Source: Ursus arctos (Eukaryota; Chordata; Mammalia; Carnivora; Ursidae). Taken from it: DNA of 64,000 nucleotides. Location: positions 66,220,727 to 66,284,726 of the forward strand of contig NW_026623100.1 of the NCBI RefSeq assembly GCF_023065955.2, in the 5' to 3' direction. This document shows positions 1-10,205 of this stretch, in pieces. The notes under the pieces are model-generated. The model was not told the DNA's origin and did no database searches. It worked only from the letters and a program-made list of their open reading frames with translations. The first letter of the stretch is position 1, and every line of letters starts with the position of its first letter. Position numbers and translations under genes: made by a program.

Positions 1-300
1 GATCCTAGAAGTCATTGAATCCAGCTTGCTATCCAATATAAAAGTCCTCTGTTTGAATATTTCCAGTGAGCTCATTCATGACCAGCTCTCATCACGGTGA
101 AATTCTTCCTAATCAGGGAGCCCAAATTTGCCTTTCAGTAAGCAGTTTATCCTCATCCCATCCTCTGAAGCTACGCAGAGTAAGTTCAGGTGCTCCCATT
201 CCTATTAATTTAGCTTTCAAGTATTTGATGGCAGGTACCATGGCTGTCCCCAAGGCTTCTCCTCTTGAAGACGACTGTTCGCTGTTCCTTCAGCCAGTCT
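1..300 (+). repeat. L3/CR1-like ancient repeat fragment in DTNB intron
   Basis: Phrases such as a late 'TTTCCAGTGA..GAGCTCATT', 'AAATTTGCCTTTCAGTAA' and 'CATCCTCTGAAGCTAC' match from memory an old mammalian L3/CR1-type LINE. A second fragment of the same type lies at 34.88-35.03 kb. It is heavily diverged, so the family name is tentative. Confidence 0.42.
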
Positions 301-973
301 TAACGTGACGTGGTTTTCCCTTCACCATTTTGCTTGCCCACCACACTAGGATGTGGCCAAGAGCTTCAAGGCCCCCATTCAAAGTGAGTTCTCAGAGCTG
401 AGCACACTTACCCTTGTCACGGGCTCCTGTGCCCTGCAGAGCAAGTGAACCGTGGCCTCCCTGCGTGAGGGCCCTGGGAAAGCAACCTGAGAGGGCGTTA
501 GCTTTTTCCACACAGCCACTTTGCTGTTCGGTCATTTTAAGTTTGTCGTCAGCTAAAACTTCTAGTTTGGGTTGTTTTCTCTTAACAGAAGCTTGTGTTA
601 TTCTGGATATTCCCCACTATGTACTTGAACCCGAATGCAAGATATTAGGTGTATCCCTAGAAGATGTGTCACCTTAGGGAAAGCAGGCATCGAGAAAAGG
701 CAGCGACCCCCACCCCAGTCACCAGGGAAGCCAGCCACAGAGCCCGCAGCAGGACAGGTGACCTCAGACTGCGCTGCCCCCAGGGGCTCAGAGCTCGTGG
801 GTAAAGAGTGCTAGCATGTGCTCCACGCACGGGGCAGACTAGCTGAGTGTCAGCACCCTTGGGGGCCTGCAGCTAGGGCTTCATCCCAAGCCTGCCAGGT
901 CATTCCCTTCACCCTTTTCCTGTGCTGGTGCTGTGCTGAAGGGTCACTGGCCGCCTTGGACTTGTTTTCACAG
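301..973 (+). other. DTNB intronic sequence before the last full coding exon
   Basis: Apart from the L3-like fragment to its left, I see only non-coding intron here. No exon matching earlier dystrobrevin coding sequence was found, so the preceding DTNB exon lies outside the window. Short open frames in this stretch have no splice context or recognisable family. Confidence 0.6.
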
Positions 974-1027
974 CAGAGGAAGGTGCAGAGGAAGAAGAAG
1001 AGAAGCAGCAGAATGGGAAAGACAGAG
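974..1027 (+). CDS. DTNB: DTNB penultimate coding exon (beta-dystrobrevin C-terminus, partial gene)
   Basis: The exon lies between a pyrimidine-rich acceptor ending in TTTTCACAG and a GTAAAG donor. It begins in phase with two bases (CA) that complete an alanine codon from the previous exon, which lies outside the window. It then encodes EEGAEEEEEKQQNGKDR and ends with one base of the next codon. I recognise this acidic tail, AEEGAEEEEEKQQNGKDRG, as the beta-dystrobrevin C-terminus. Beta-dystrobrevin is a cytoplasmic scaffold of dystrophin-glycoprotein-type complexes; it binds dystrophin/utrophin and syntrophins through its coiled-coil region. The ZZ, EF-hand and coiled-coil parts are upstream of this window. 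The tail is low-complexity and glutamate-rich, but the exact match and the DTNB-DNMT3A gene order make the call firm. Splicing to 4212 is inferred from frame. Confidence 0.88.
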
Positions 1028-1584
1028 GTAAAGGCAGCTCGCAGGACCCCTAGTTTGAGTGGGAGGCAGAGCTACATAGCCCCTGAAGGAACCCTCCCCC
1101 TCTTCCGTTTCTGCTTTTCTTCCTGCTGCCCAGCTCCCCAAAGCTTTCAGACCCTCACAGTACCTTCGGCCCGCTTTTCCCAGCTGACCGTCAAGGAGGT
1201 GGTGGCGTCAGGCGATCAACAAAAGCCTCGTTTCCTAATACTGTGATAGATAGATGGTTCGGACGTAGGAAGTAGATCCCAGGAAAGCGCACCACGCGAC
1301 CCTTTGCCTCCAGGAGTTTATAATATAGTTAGGGAGGCAAGACAGAGATATGCAAAATAAATAAGAGATAAAATGAAGTGGCAGGAAAAGTTAATCATCA
1401 AACTTTGAGTGTGTGATTACAAATACAAGAAGGGGTTCTGAAAAGGAAGAGATTATTGCGGGCAGAATAGGCAAATGGTTTCGTGACCTCAACGGAAGAA
1501 TTAAAAGCAATAAAGAAAGGTATCAGCAGAGGAGAGTTATGTCTTCCTAGTTTTATCGTATATAAAACCTGCTTAATAACTTGT

Positions 1585-1720
1585 TACGTACAAAGAGCTG
1601 TGCTAAATCATGTGCACGTATTATCTAATTAATGCTTAACAACCTCGGAGGCACATAATGGTGTCCCGATTTTACCAGTGAGAAAATGGGCTCTTTGAAC
1701 TGGGTCTTTCTGACTCCACA
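1585..1720 (-). repeat. MIR fragment
   Basis: The run AGAGCTGTGCTAAATCATG..ATTATCTAATTAATGCTTAACAACCTC..GATTTTACCAGTGAGAAAATGGG (given in pieces) is the reversed MIR core in diverged form. Confidence 0.6.
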
Positions 1721-1804
1721 CTCCACACTCTTCATCTTCATGTGTCTGCGTTACGCCGAACACATAACATTTGCGAGTTAGCTGTTATTTCTGGCCTATA
1801 TTAA

Positions 1805-1940
1805 TGTGTCTATTTCTGGATTCTTTCAAAATGTAAGCTCCACGAGGTGGAGATTTTGGTCTCTCTTGTTCAGGATGTATCCCCAGTGCCCAGGACAGTG
1901 CCTGGTACAAAGCGGGGTGTCAGTAAATGAACAAATACAA
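1805..1940 (+). repeat. L2 3'-end fragment
   Basis: The order 'AAGCTCCACGAGG..', 'TATCCCCAGTGCCCAG', 'CAGTGCCTGGTAC', 'AGTAAATGAACAAA' follows the L2 3' end. Confidence 0.6.
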
Positions 1941-4211
1941 GGAAAGAAGCCAGGCGAGGTGCTAGAGAGTGCTTTGTCAGGGAGGGAGCAGGAGCGGCCG
2001 GTGGAGGCTGGGCTGTGGAAGATGCGTCCGCTCTCCCCACCCCTGCCGGGTGCTCTGCACTGAGCACACCCTTTCAGTCTGATTTCACCGCCCACGAGGA
2101 AGGATTCGAGACACGGCTCAGAGTAGTGAGGTGACCGGCACAGGTGGGAGCTGGCAGAGCCGGGATCGGCCCAGGCAGCCAACACCAGTGCCGGAGCTTT
2201 CTTCCAGGTGCCACGGTTGTCTAGCGTGTCTGGCGAGGCCTGCGAGGCCGTGGACGGTAACTGTGAGGAATTGAGGAGAATGACATACTTGACATGGCCA
2301 CCAAAATGTCAGAAGTAGAGGTCAGCCATGTTGGAGACATCTAGCGGTGCTACAGGGCATGGTAGAGATGACCGACTTTCTGGGCTGAGAGCGGACCAGG
2401 AAGAAGGCAGGAGGGTTGTCGTGCAAGAGGCAAAGAGGGGAGGAGATGCACGGAGATAAGTTTATGCTCCATAAACACGTGCTCCAGTCACACGTGTGTG
2501 CACACACACAACCCAACCAGATCTCGGCGTTCATGTGGAATGTTCTTGGCTGAAGACGTAACAGCTGCCGCTTTGGCCTCTCTTCCCATTGACCCTTCCT
2601 TCCCTGTAGCTTTTTCATGGCGTCTCCTCAGCCTCCCTGCATTCCTTGCAGCACACAGAGAGTGGCCCTGACTATGTGGGCCTTGCCCTGACTGTGGACT
2701 GCAGCCCTGGTCCTGGTGCAGGTCTGGGTGTGGGATGCGTCTCACATGTGGACGGGCATGGCTTCCCTTGCCTGGTGCCTCCCGGTCTCAGGGGCCTGTC
2801 TGCACCCGTGTTCCCTGCCAGCGTCTCTCCTTTCTGCGCCTCCCCCTCTCAGTGTCTCCCCATCTCTCTTCCAGTGCACACACCAGCGTTTCTGTCTGTC
2901 CCTGTGAGACCTTGTGAGAGCACCTGAGTTTCTGTTTCTATGGCTTTAGGTGCCATCCTGAGGGAAATAGTGTTGAGTCGGGGCAAGACGTGGGTAGGGT
3001 TTTAAACAAATTTTTGACTCTCGCATTGTGCAGGTCCCAGGATATGTTTCTGTAGCTGCACGGTAGTGGGTATGTGGGTAGGGGTAACCCAAGTGCTTTT
3101 ACGGATGGACCTTCTGATCGTCTGCCGTGGTCTGGGCATGAGATTTTACTGTAGACCAACATGGCGGTAACTGGTGTCGCCAAGGCATTAGAGAGCAGTA
3201 ACTACCAACCAGAGAGAGACGAGGTTTGCTTCTTTGGGGTTGAAATCATGCTGACCTCACATAAACACAACTTGGTCAGCACCCTGTCAAACAGACATAG
3301 TCCGCTCAGTGCAGAAACCGTAAGAACCAAATGGGCACTTTCGAAGAATTCATGACCAAGCTGGACTTCCTGACCACATCCACCCCTACCTCCGCCTCCC
3401 CCCCCCACCCGCCTGCCCCTACATTTCTGTCTGGCTGCATCCTGGGGAATGCTTCTGCTCCACTGGGGTGCCCTTCTGACTTTGCAGCCCCTCACTGCTC
3501 ACCCGGAGTGCTGAGTGCTTGTAACCGAGACTCCATAGGTGAAACAGACTAACATATTACTTCAGAGCCCGAAACTCATCGCCGCCCCTCCAGAGCCTCT
3601 TCTTACGCTCCTTTGTCCTTCAGAATTGCCTCTCCAGAACCTGCCACCCCCGTTGCTGGGAGCTGTAAATCCAGCTTGCGTGCTCCGAGAACCCTGGTGC
3701 ACGTCTGGTGGGCTGACAGCAGTGGCCCTGTGCGAATTCTCAGGCTTTTGAGGGTGCAGGCAGTGTTCAGGATTTCAGGGTGAGCGGGAGGGATTTAGTA
3801 CTCCCCAGCAGATATGCCTGCAGGCAGCAAATACTGCCTGTTTCAGAAGTTAATTCCTTCTCACCTTGGTCCCTTTCAGAACCAAGGGACGGGCCGTGCC
3901 CCCAGATGTAACTGCTCCCCAGATTCAGGGTGGCTTCGTTTCCATGTTAGTACTGTTCTCCTTCTCCCAGGAGATGCCTGTCTCCACGGCTGTTTTATGT
4001 TCGTGGCAGTTGCTGGCTGTAGGTAGCGTGACTCTCCCAGTCCTTTTCATACCTGGTTGGGAAAAGTCACTTATGGGGCAGAAAGGGGAGAGGTGAGTCC
4101 AGAAGCCCGTGGGTCCGTGGGCCAGGTGGTCAGCCGCCTGGGAGAAGACGCGGGCTGGTGAGGAGACCCCGTGTGTGACCTCCGTGTGTTGTTTGTGTCT
4201 GTGCTGTACAG

Positions 4212-4216
4212 GTTAG
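4212..4216 (+). CDS. DTNB: DTNB last coding codons: final Gly and stop
   Basis: An acceptor with a T-rich tract (TGTGCTGTACAG) is followed by GTTAG. Joined to the single G at 1027 it reads GGT TAG, so the protein ends ...KDRG-stop, exactly the known end of beta-dystrobrevin. Only five coding bases lie in this exon; the rest is 3' untranslated. The exon probably ends at 4246, where GCGCAG is followed by a strong GTGAGT donor. The stop then sits 30 nt before the last junction, inside the roughly 50-nt limit and so not expected to trigger nonsense-mediated decay. The splice is inferred, not shown by transcript data. Confidence 0.75.
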
Positions 4217-4246
4217 CAGAGGAGCCGGGACAGAGAGGAAGCGCAG
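4217..4246 (+). other. DTNB: DTNB 3'UTR segment ending at a strong splice donor
   Basis: The 30 bases after the TAG stop run to GCGCAG followed by GTGAGTAC, a near-perfect donor. This suggests that the 3'UTR is spliced once more rather than running straight to a polyadenylation site. No AATAAA lies close downstream in the unspliced sequence. Confidence 0.5.
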
Positions 4247-4754
4247 GTGAGTACTGTGTTCTCTGCCCTCCCTATGGCCCCTTTCCCTTTGTAGCTAAGC
4301 CTTCGTCCCCCTCCTCCCTTGCCCTGGTCACACTTTCTAAGCCAGAGCCATCCCAAAGGGTGGAGATTCAAGTTAAGGTTTTCCTTTAAAGAGCCCAGCT
4401 GCACCTTTGCCCTTTGCCGCAGCCCCGCCATCGTACCCTCTTGGTCCCTTTTCCGGGCTCTGACCCATCTTGCACTGCACTGGGCGAGGCCTGGGCCTTG
4501 GGCGTGGCTTGGTGGCGCCTGTGTCTGGATGTCGCTGGCAGACCAAGAGCTGCTGGCTGAAACAGGCTCTGGCAGCAGGCAGCAGAGGCCTTCTGGCCAC
4601 CTCTGCCACCTTGCTCCTGATGGCCCACGGCCATTGTCATTTCTCTCCAGGGGTCCAAACCGGTGCCAGTGCCCCCGGGGTTCCAACACCCAGAGCTGTG
4701 ACCTGCCGCCGTACCTGACCATAGACTGAATTTCCATCATGCAGGATCACCCTC

Positions 4755-5040
4755 GCTCCGTAACGCCGCCCAAGCCCCTTCCGTGGTGTCTGCCAACCTG
4801 CACCCTCTCACGTCCTAAAACAATTAACGAAAGCACAGATGTCCCCCGAGGACAGTGCTCATTGCTTTAGGAATTAGTCTTTCACATCTTTCCATGAAGG
4901 ACCTTAACTCTTCTCTTCCCCCAGTTCTGAGATATTGCGGCTTTGGGGCTTGCTCACTAGAACGAAGGGATGAAAATAATTGGACAACCAAATCTGTTCA
5001 GGAGAAGAGTTCTTTCAAGGATAGATGTCTTTGGCCATGA
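4755..5040 (+). other. DTNB: Candidate DTNB terminal 3'UTR exon (3' end uncertain)
   Basis: A plausible acceptor (TTTCCATCATGCAG) ends at 4744-4754. The sequence after it (GATCACCCTCGCTCC onward) is non-repetitive and has the look of a 3'UTR. I see no canonical AATAAA or ATTAAA within the next 300 bases, so the right end is arbitrary. The call rests on the acceptor and the unused donor at 4247; transcript reads would be needed to confirm it. Confidence 0.35.
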
Positions 5041-6904
5041 GATGTCTCTTTGTGGATGTTCCTTCCCCTCCCGCACTCTTGTGTCAAGCTGTCTTCCTCA
5101 GTTATAGATCTTCCAGGCAGAAGAGCCAGGGCTGCAGCCCCACGATCCCCCCCGGCCCTTCCGAGGAGTCCCCTCCTGGAGCAGCCTCCCAGCCTTTCCC
5201 TGATCGCCCTGCCCCCATGGGCACCAGGGCCTGGAGGGGTTCTGGGGGGGGGGGGTGCTGCTGTCTCTGAGCCCTCACCGACTCAGGGATTGTGCGAGCT
5301 ACGAGGGGAAGCGCGCAAGCTGCAGAAATTGTCCCACTGCCCTGAAAAGCTCAGGGCCTCCAGGGCCTCCAGGGCTTGGGCAGGGCTCTACCCAATCTCA
5401 CGGCACATTCAGGCGAGGCCCTTCCCAACAGCAGGCCTCACCTGACCCAGCCAAGGAGGGAGTCAGGAGCTGACTTGCCCCTCGGGAGCCTGCCAGAGCC
5501 CCTCTCCCTGGGGCACAGAGGAACTGGGGGATAAGGAAAGGCACGTCGGAACCATGCGGCCCACCCTCTTCATGCAGATGAGGAAACGAAGGCCCACAGC
5601 CTGGGAGCTTGATGCCAGAAGTAGACTCAGAGTGGCGTCCCCTGATGCTGTCTTGTGGCCCTGTCGGGAGTTAACGAGAAACTCGCTAGTAATTGAGTCA
5701 AATGAAAAGCATAAACACTCAGGTGGCTCCGTTTCACAGACCCTTATGTTCTGCCCTCCTCCGGCCTGAGGCTAAGGCTGTCTTGCCTTCCACCCAGTAT
5801 TTATAGGCACCTCTCCAACCTCGGTGCCCTCCTCAGTCACAATCCTTCTTTCCAAAAAAGCACCACATTCCAAACCTTGCACTGTGAACCCAGTTCTTTC
5901 TTTCTGGAAACATTTCCTGACCCTGTGACCTCAGCAATGACTGCAAAACCCCCAGGTACCCCAGAAAAGAGAACACCCCTTTCCCTAAAAGGGGGCATGA
6001 GTGTTATCAGTTCTTTGTGTCTCCCAAGTTGAAAGGTAAGGATCCCAACAGCCCCTTCCCAGGACATCGTCTTGTCCCCAGCAGCTGTTAGCATTGGCTC
6101 GCAGGCCCTCTGTAGTGCCCGTGAGTAACAGTGCATCTGTCCTGCACAGGGGACATGCAGCAAGCTGGTGTTGACATGAGGAAGGCGAGGCCCTCCCCCA
6201 GAGGCGCATTCCTGTCCATCTTTCCGCTGCACACCTGGACCAGGCTTGCAGGCTGCCAGACGTCACTACTGGGCAGGGAGAGGGGAGCCCCAGCCGGTGG
6301 GAAGTGGGAGGGGCTGCCCGGGACCGCCGCCCCTTGCACAGTCCTGCATGAACTAGCATCTTCTTCACTCCCCTCGGGCCACGGTCTCATCTCTGCAACA
6401 GGAATTTACCAGGAGGTTGAAAAGAGAAAAGAAACAGCACGAATCTCCTGTGTGTGTGATCTGATGGAGTTCTTGCCGGCACATGGGGTGCTCCCCAGGG
6501 TGGGGGCCCAAGTTGCCTTCCTACCTTTGACCTTTAAAAACCGACAAATTTTCTTCCCTGTATCGTGCAAAGACAGCTTCAGGCCTTGCTCAGTTTTACA
6601 GACATTCACACCCTGGCCACAGTGCTAAAAATAGCCTCCTTCCTTTCTCTCGCACTGGTGAGGCTTCCGCCCGCCCCGTTTGATGCCGGGGTTCTGCAGC
6701 CTAGGCGGGAAGGGAGAGCGCAGAGCTCTGCCCTGCAGCCCTGGACGGTTCCTCCTCCCGCAGCCGAGGATTCTCTGCAGCAAAGCCGGTGGCCGGCCAG
6801 GCAGGGAGCACTGATCCATGACCGCCAGAGGGAGCACTGACCCCCAGGCGCTGTGCTCGCGCCGCCTCTCCCCTGCTCGGGGTTCCATTCTGCTCTGGCA
6901 CTCA

Positions 6905-7010
6905 TGATAATCAATCCCAATTCCCGGTGATTTTCATTTATTTTTTTTCTGCTCCCTGGGCTCCAGGATGTTATTTTTAGTAGGAGAACTGCTATAAATA
7001 TTTATAAAGG
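6905..7010. promoter_or_regulatory. Candidate regulatory element with two MEF2-type motifs
   Basis: TTATTTTTAG at 6971-6980 (reverse complement CTAAAAATAA) and CTATAAATAT at 6992-7001 both fit the MEF2 consensus YTAWWWWTAR, and they lie 11 bp apart. The surrounding 100 bases are unique and AT-rich within GC-rich flanks. The second motif also reads as a TATA-like box (TATAAATA). Function is inferred from motifs only. Confidence 0.35.
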
Positions 7011-8921
7011 GCAGTGACTGGAATGAAGTGAGAGGCCCCACAGCTGGCTCTCTCACCCCCCCCCCCCCACCACACACGCCTCTGCAGACAGACCCCTGCC
7101 CGCTGCGGGGGGAGGCCGGTGCGGAGCCAGTGGGCTCAGCCCGTAGCCACACACGGAGAGAGTCACATGGAAAGCTCGTGAGGGCGCAGCCAGGGCAACA
7201 CAGGGGCGGGGGTGACTGCATCCTTCCCTCTCACAGTCCCCGCTCGCTCCGTTACTCCCACCCCCGAAGGAGGTGAAGGCTTGTGTGAGGCAGTGCTGTG
7301 CCCTGCTAGGCCCAGCGCCTCCATGTCAGGAATACGAGGTGTGAGGGGCAGGTGCCACCTGGATCCCTCCAGCTGTGTGACAGCAAAAAGGAAATGCGAG
7401 CCTGAGGAGAAGCTCCGGAGCGCTGCCTCGCCTCAACTGTGACCTCCAGCGAGCCGAGGCCCTGGAGGGCCAGCAGGGGCTCTGGTAAAATAAAAGCACT
7501 GGCGAAAAGGTTCTCCCACACACTGAGGAAACGGGGATGCAGCCTTGCCTGGAGGGCCAGATGGGGCAAGAATGAAAGTGACCATATGGAAAGTTCTGGG
7601 AGACACTCCGTGCCAACCAATGGTGAGATTAGGTGTGGGGGGACTGCAAGAGGGTCCCAGGGGTGACCCTGTGGGGTGACTGTATGCTTCTCCCACAATC
7701 CTGACCTCCATCACTTTGTACCCTGCCCCTGAAGACAGGGCCGAATCCCACCTCCCAGTTCCTCATATGAACCGCTTGCTTCTTCCAGAGCAGAAAGAGC
7801 CAAGGAACAGTCCGATTAAAAGCACCAGTGGCTCCGAACCAGCCAGGTGCTCAGGCCGGCTACGGTGCACATGGCGCGCGCAGTGTCCTCCGGGCCCCGG
7901 GCATGCCCCTCCACAAGGGAGGCTGCCCGACTCCACAAGGCCCCGACCACCACTCAGCAGGTGCTCGAGCCAAGGAGGAGCCTCAATTTCTCAACCCCCA
8001 GAGAGGCTCTGCACTCCAGCCTCTCCCCTGCCCCTGGGAGATGAGAAGGGGGACCAAGGAGAGCCAGGGGGATGAGCTCAGATGCCAGCACGACAGTGCA
8101 CGGGGCGTGGGGTTTTATATAAATTCTCGTTGACAGCTGTGTTCTTTTACAGCGAGAATACCCCCATTACCTAAGGCCCCGAGGTGCCTCCTGACTTCTT
8201 GGCATCTGCTATAGAATGCAGATCTGTATCCGTTCGGAGCTGGTCCCTTTGCTCAACTCTGACCTAGAACACAGGTGTCACCCTGGGGGGGGGGGCACTT
8301 CCTTCTTAATTGCTCTGCGACCATCCAGGAGTCCAACTGAACCTGAGCAGAGGATCTTTTAAGAGAAGTGACATACTGTCAGCACCACCGGCCCCCTGGG
8401 CTGGTGTTTTGTAGCTGTGAAGACCCCTGGAGAGGTCCTGAGCGTGTCCTGGGTCTCCAGGAGGTGGTGGTGGTTCCGCCAAGCTCAGGCCCAGAACTGC
8501 CAGCCGCGCCCAGCTTCCGTGTACGGGCAGCCCCCTCATCTGCTGCTCGTGCCTTATCCACTGGCAGACTCCCCCTCTTTTGCATTGCTTACTCCCTGCT
8601 CCCGTAGTCCGTGACAGCTTCAGAAAGGTACAGTTGCTATGGCAATGCCTGGAGCCATCTGAATTCCTGCTGCACCTTCTGGAAGAAAAGGGCTTACGAA
8701 GAACCATTCAGTGGATTCCAAATCTAGCCTCCCCTGGCCTCTCCTGAGCCAGGGGCTAGATGCCTGTTAGAAACTGGGAATGTGGGAGGTAGGTAGCCCA
8801 TCTTCCCTGGGAAGACACCCCTAAGGCTGCAAGCCCGAACGTACTCCTGAACAGGCTCTCCGTGTGTGGGTCAGGGAACTAAGTGAGGCTTCCCGCCTGG
8901 CTCTCAGGTAAGACGCTATTC

Positions 8922-9078
8922 CAGTGGTCCTCAAACTCAGAATCCGAATCCCCTGGAAGGCTCGTTAGTATATGGAGAGCCAGGTCCCACCCCCAGTTTC
9001 TGATTCAGTAGCAGTTCTCACAGGCTCCTGGGTGGTAGCGGCCCTCCTGGTCCAAAGACCACGTTGTGAGGACCACTG
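8922..9078 (+). mobile_element. MER5A-type hAT-Charlie nonautonomous DNA transposon
   Basis: The left end CAGTGGTCCTCAAACT and right end TTGTGAGGACCACTG form imperfect terminal inverted repeats. The interior holds 'CCCCTGGAAGGCTCGTTA', 'CCCACCCCCAGTTTCTGA' and 'TTCAGTAG', which match MER5A in order. At 157 bp it is close to the full length of about 189 bp. It is an old copy with no coding capacity. Confidence 0.8.
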
Positions 9079-10100
9079 GGCACACCGACGAGTAGGAGAA
9101 AAGTCTCAGGAGCCGTGGCCAATCAGGTGGAGAAAGGCCGGAATCTGTGGTCTGTTCTAAAGGAAGAAAAAGAGGGGGGCCTCAGCAATCATTTTTCTTG
9201 GTTAGGTGCCCTGGGGAACATGTGCCGAGACAAGGGTCCTACGCTTTTTTCTTTTGGTCTCCAACAATCAGTAAACACAGACCCCCCCTAGTCGTGTAAG
9301 AGGGGGCAGCATCACAAGACAGGTCATGAATGTACAGAAGACCGATATCCCAGATGTCCAGGGGCTGAGTGGGTCTTGCACGGTCTAGAGTCTTAGCAAT
9401 GGGGGAGGCTAAGGGCCTGCCTGGCTCCAGAGGGAGATGGGGAGACGTGGGGTAACAGTCACCCGACCCCCACAGCTGGAACTTTTACACCAAAATGCTT
9501 TCCCCAGAATGCAAATACCATATGCCACTCCAGACCCCATGTCTGGGCCTCAGCTGGGTTGCTCTCAGCCTACCTGAGGCTCTGACCCCCCCCCCCCCAG
9601 CATAATTCTAAGAGGAAATGATGACTGCAGGGCCCAAGATAAGGTCGCAGGCCTTCCCAGTTCTGAAGAGCAGATCCCACAGGTTCCGACACGTCTGCAC
9701 TCTTAACCCTGCGTGGAAAACCAGGTCTGTGGGTGATGGGCTCGGTGTCTTCTCCAAGGTGTGCTTGCGAGCAGGTGGGGCATGCTGGAGCCATCAGCCC
9801 TCTGCCTCCTGCTCCAAGGGACACAGTTAAGGGAGGGCCATGGTGTAAAAGAAGTGGGCATCAACTCAGTTTACAAGTTCCAGAAAGCAATACTAGTTTC
9901 GCAGTTGTGTGAAAGTTTGGATGGGCAGTGAGTGCTTTCATTTGGAAAATGCATCATTCCTAAGGGACACCGTGAGGCGCACTGGACTTGCGGGTGGTGG
10001 GAGGGTGCTCTGAAAGGCAGGCGCCAGATGGCCATGTTGGTATTTCTGAAGGGAAGGGAGCCTGGCACTACCAGAGGCAGACATTAAGAAGGGACAAGTA

Positions 10101-10205
10101 GGGGCGCCCGGCTGGCTCGGTCAGTAGAGCAGGTAACTCTTGATCTCGGGATCATGAGTTTAAGTCCCATGTTGGGTGTAGAGTTTATTTAAAAAAAAAA
10201 AAAAT
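10101..10205 (+). mobile_element. CAN SINE (short, older type)
   Basis: A tRNA-Lys-derived head (GGGGCGCCCGGCTGGCTCGG) is followed by a body with 'GATCTCGGGATCATGAG' and a poly-A tail. A 10-bp target-site duplication GGGACAAGTA lies at 10091-10100 and 10213-10222. It lacks the CT-rich segment of the younger copies. Confidence 0.85.

Larger units (their letters stand above)
1028..4211 (+). other. DTNB: DTNB last coding intron
   Basis: A 3.2-kb intron from GTAAAG to TGTACAG. It contains old MIR and L2 remnants (1.58-1.94 kb) and a C9 tract at 3398-3406. Read without splicing, the frame continues KGSSQDP to a TAG at 1051-1053, and an AATAAA follows at 1356-1361. That leaves an unproven option for intron retention and early polyadenylation. 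No other gene is visible. Confidence 0.7.

Noticed and set aside
3161..3355. Open frame starting MAVTGVAK in the DTNB intron
   Set aside because: No splice sites in phase, no family resemblance, and it overlaps a competing frame on the other strand.
5348..5376. Short tandem AGGGCCTCC repeat
   Set aside because: Only about 2.5 units; too short to be informative.
6803..6840. CTCF-like CCGCCAGAGGGAGC near 6829
   Set aside because: Two or more mismatches at core positions; weaker than the site at 21345. It also forms part of a short local duplication (AGGGAGCACTGA twice).
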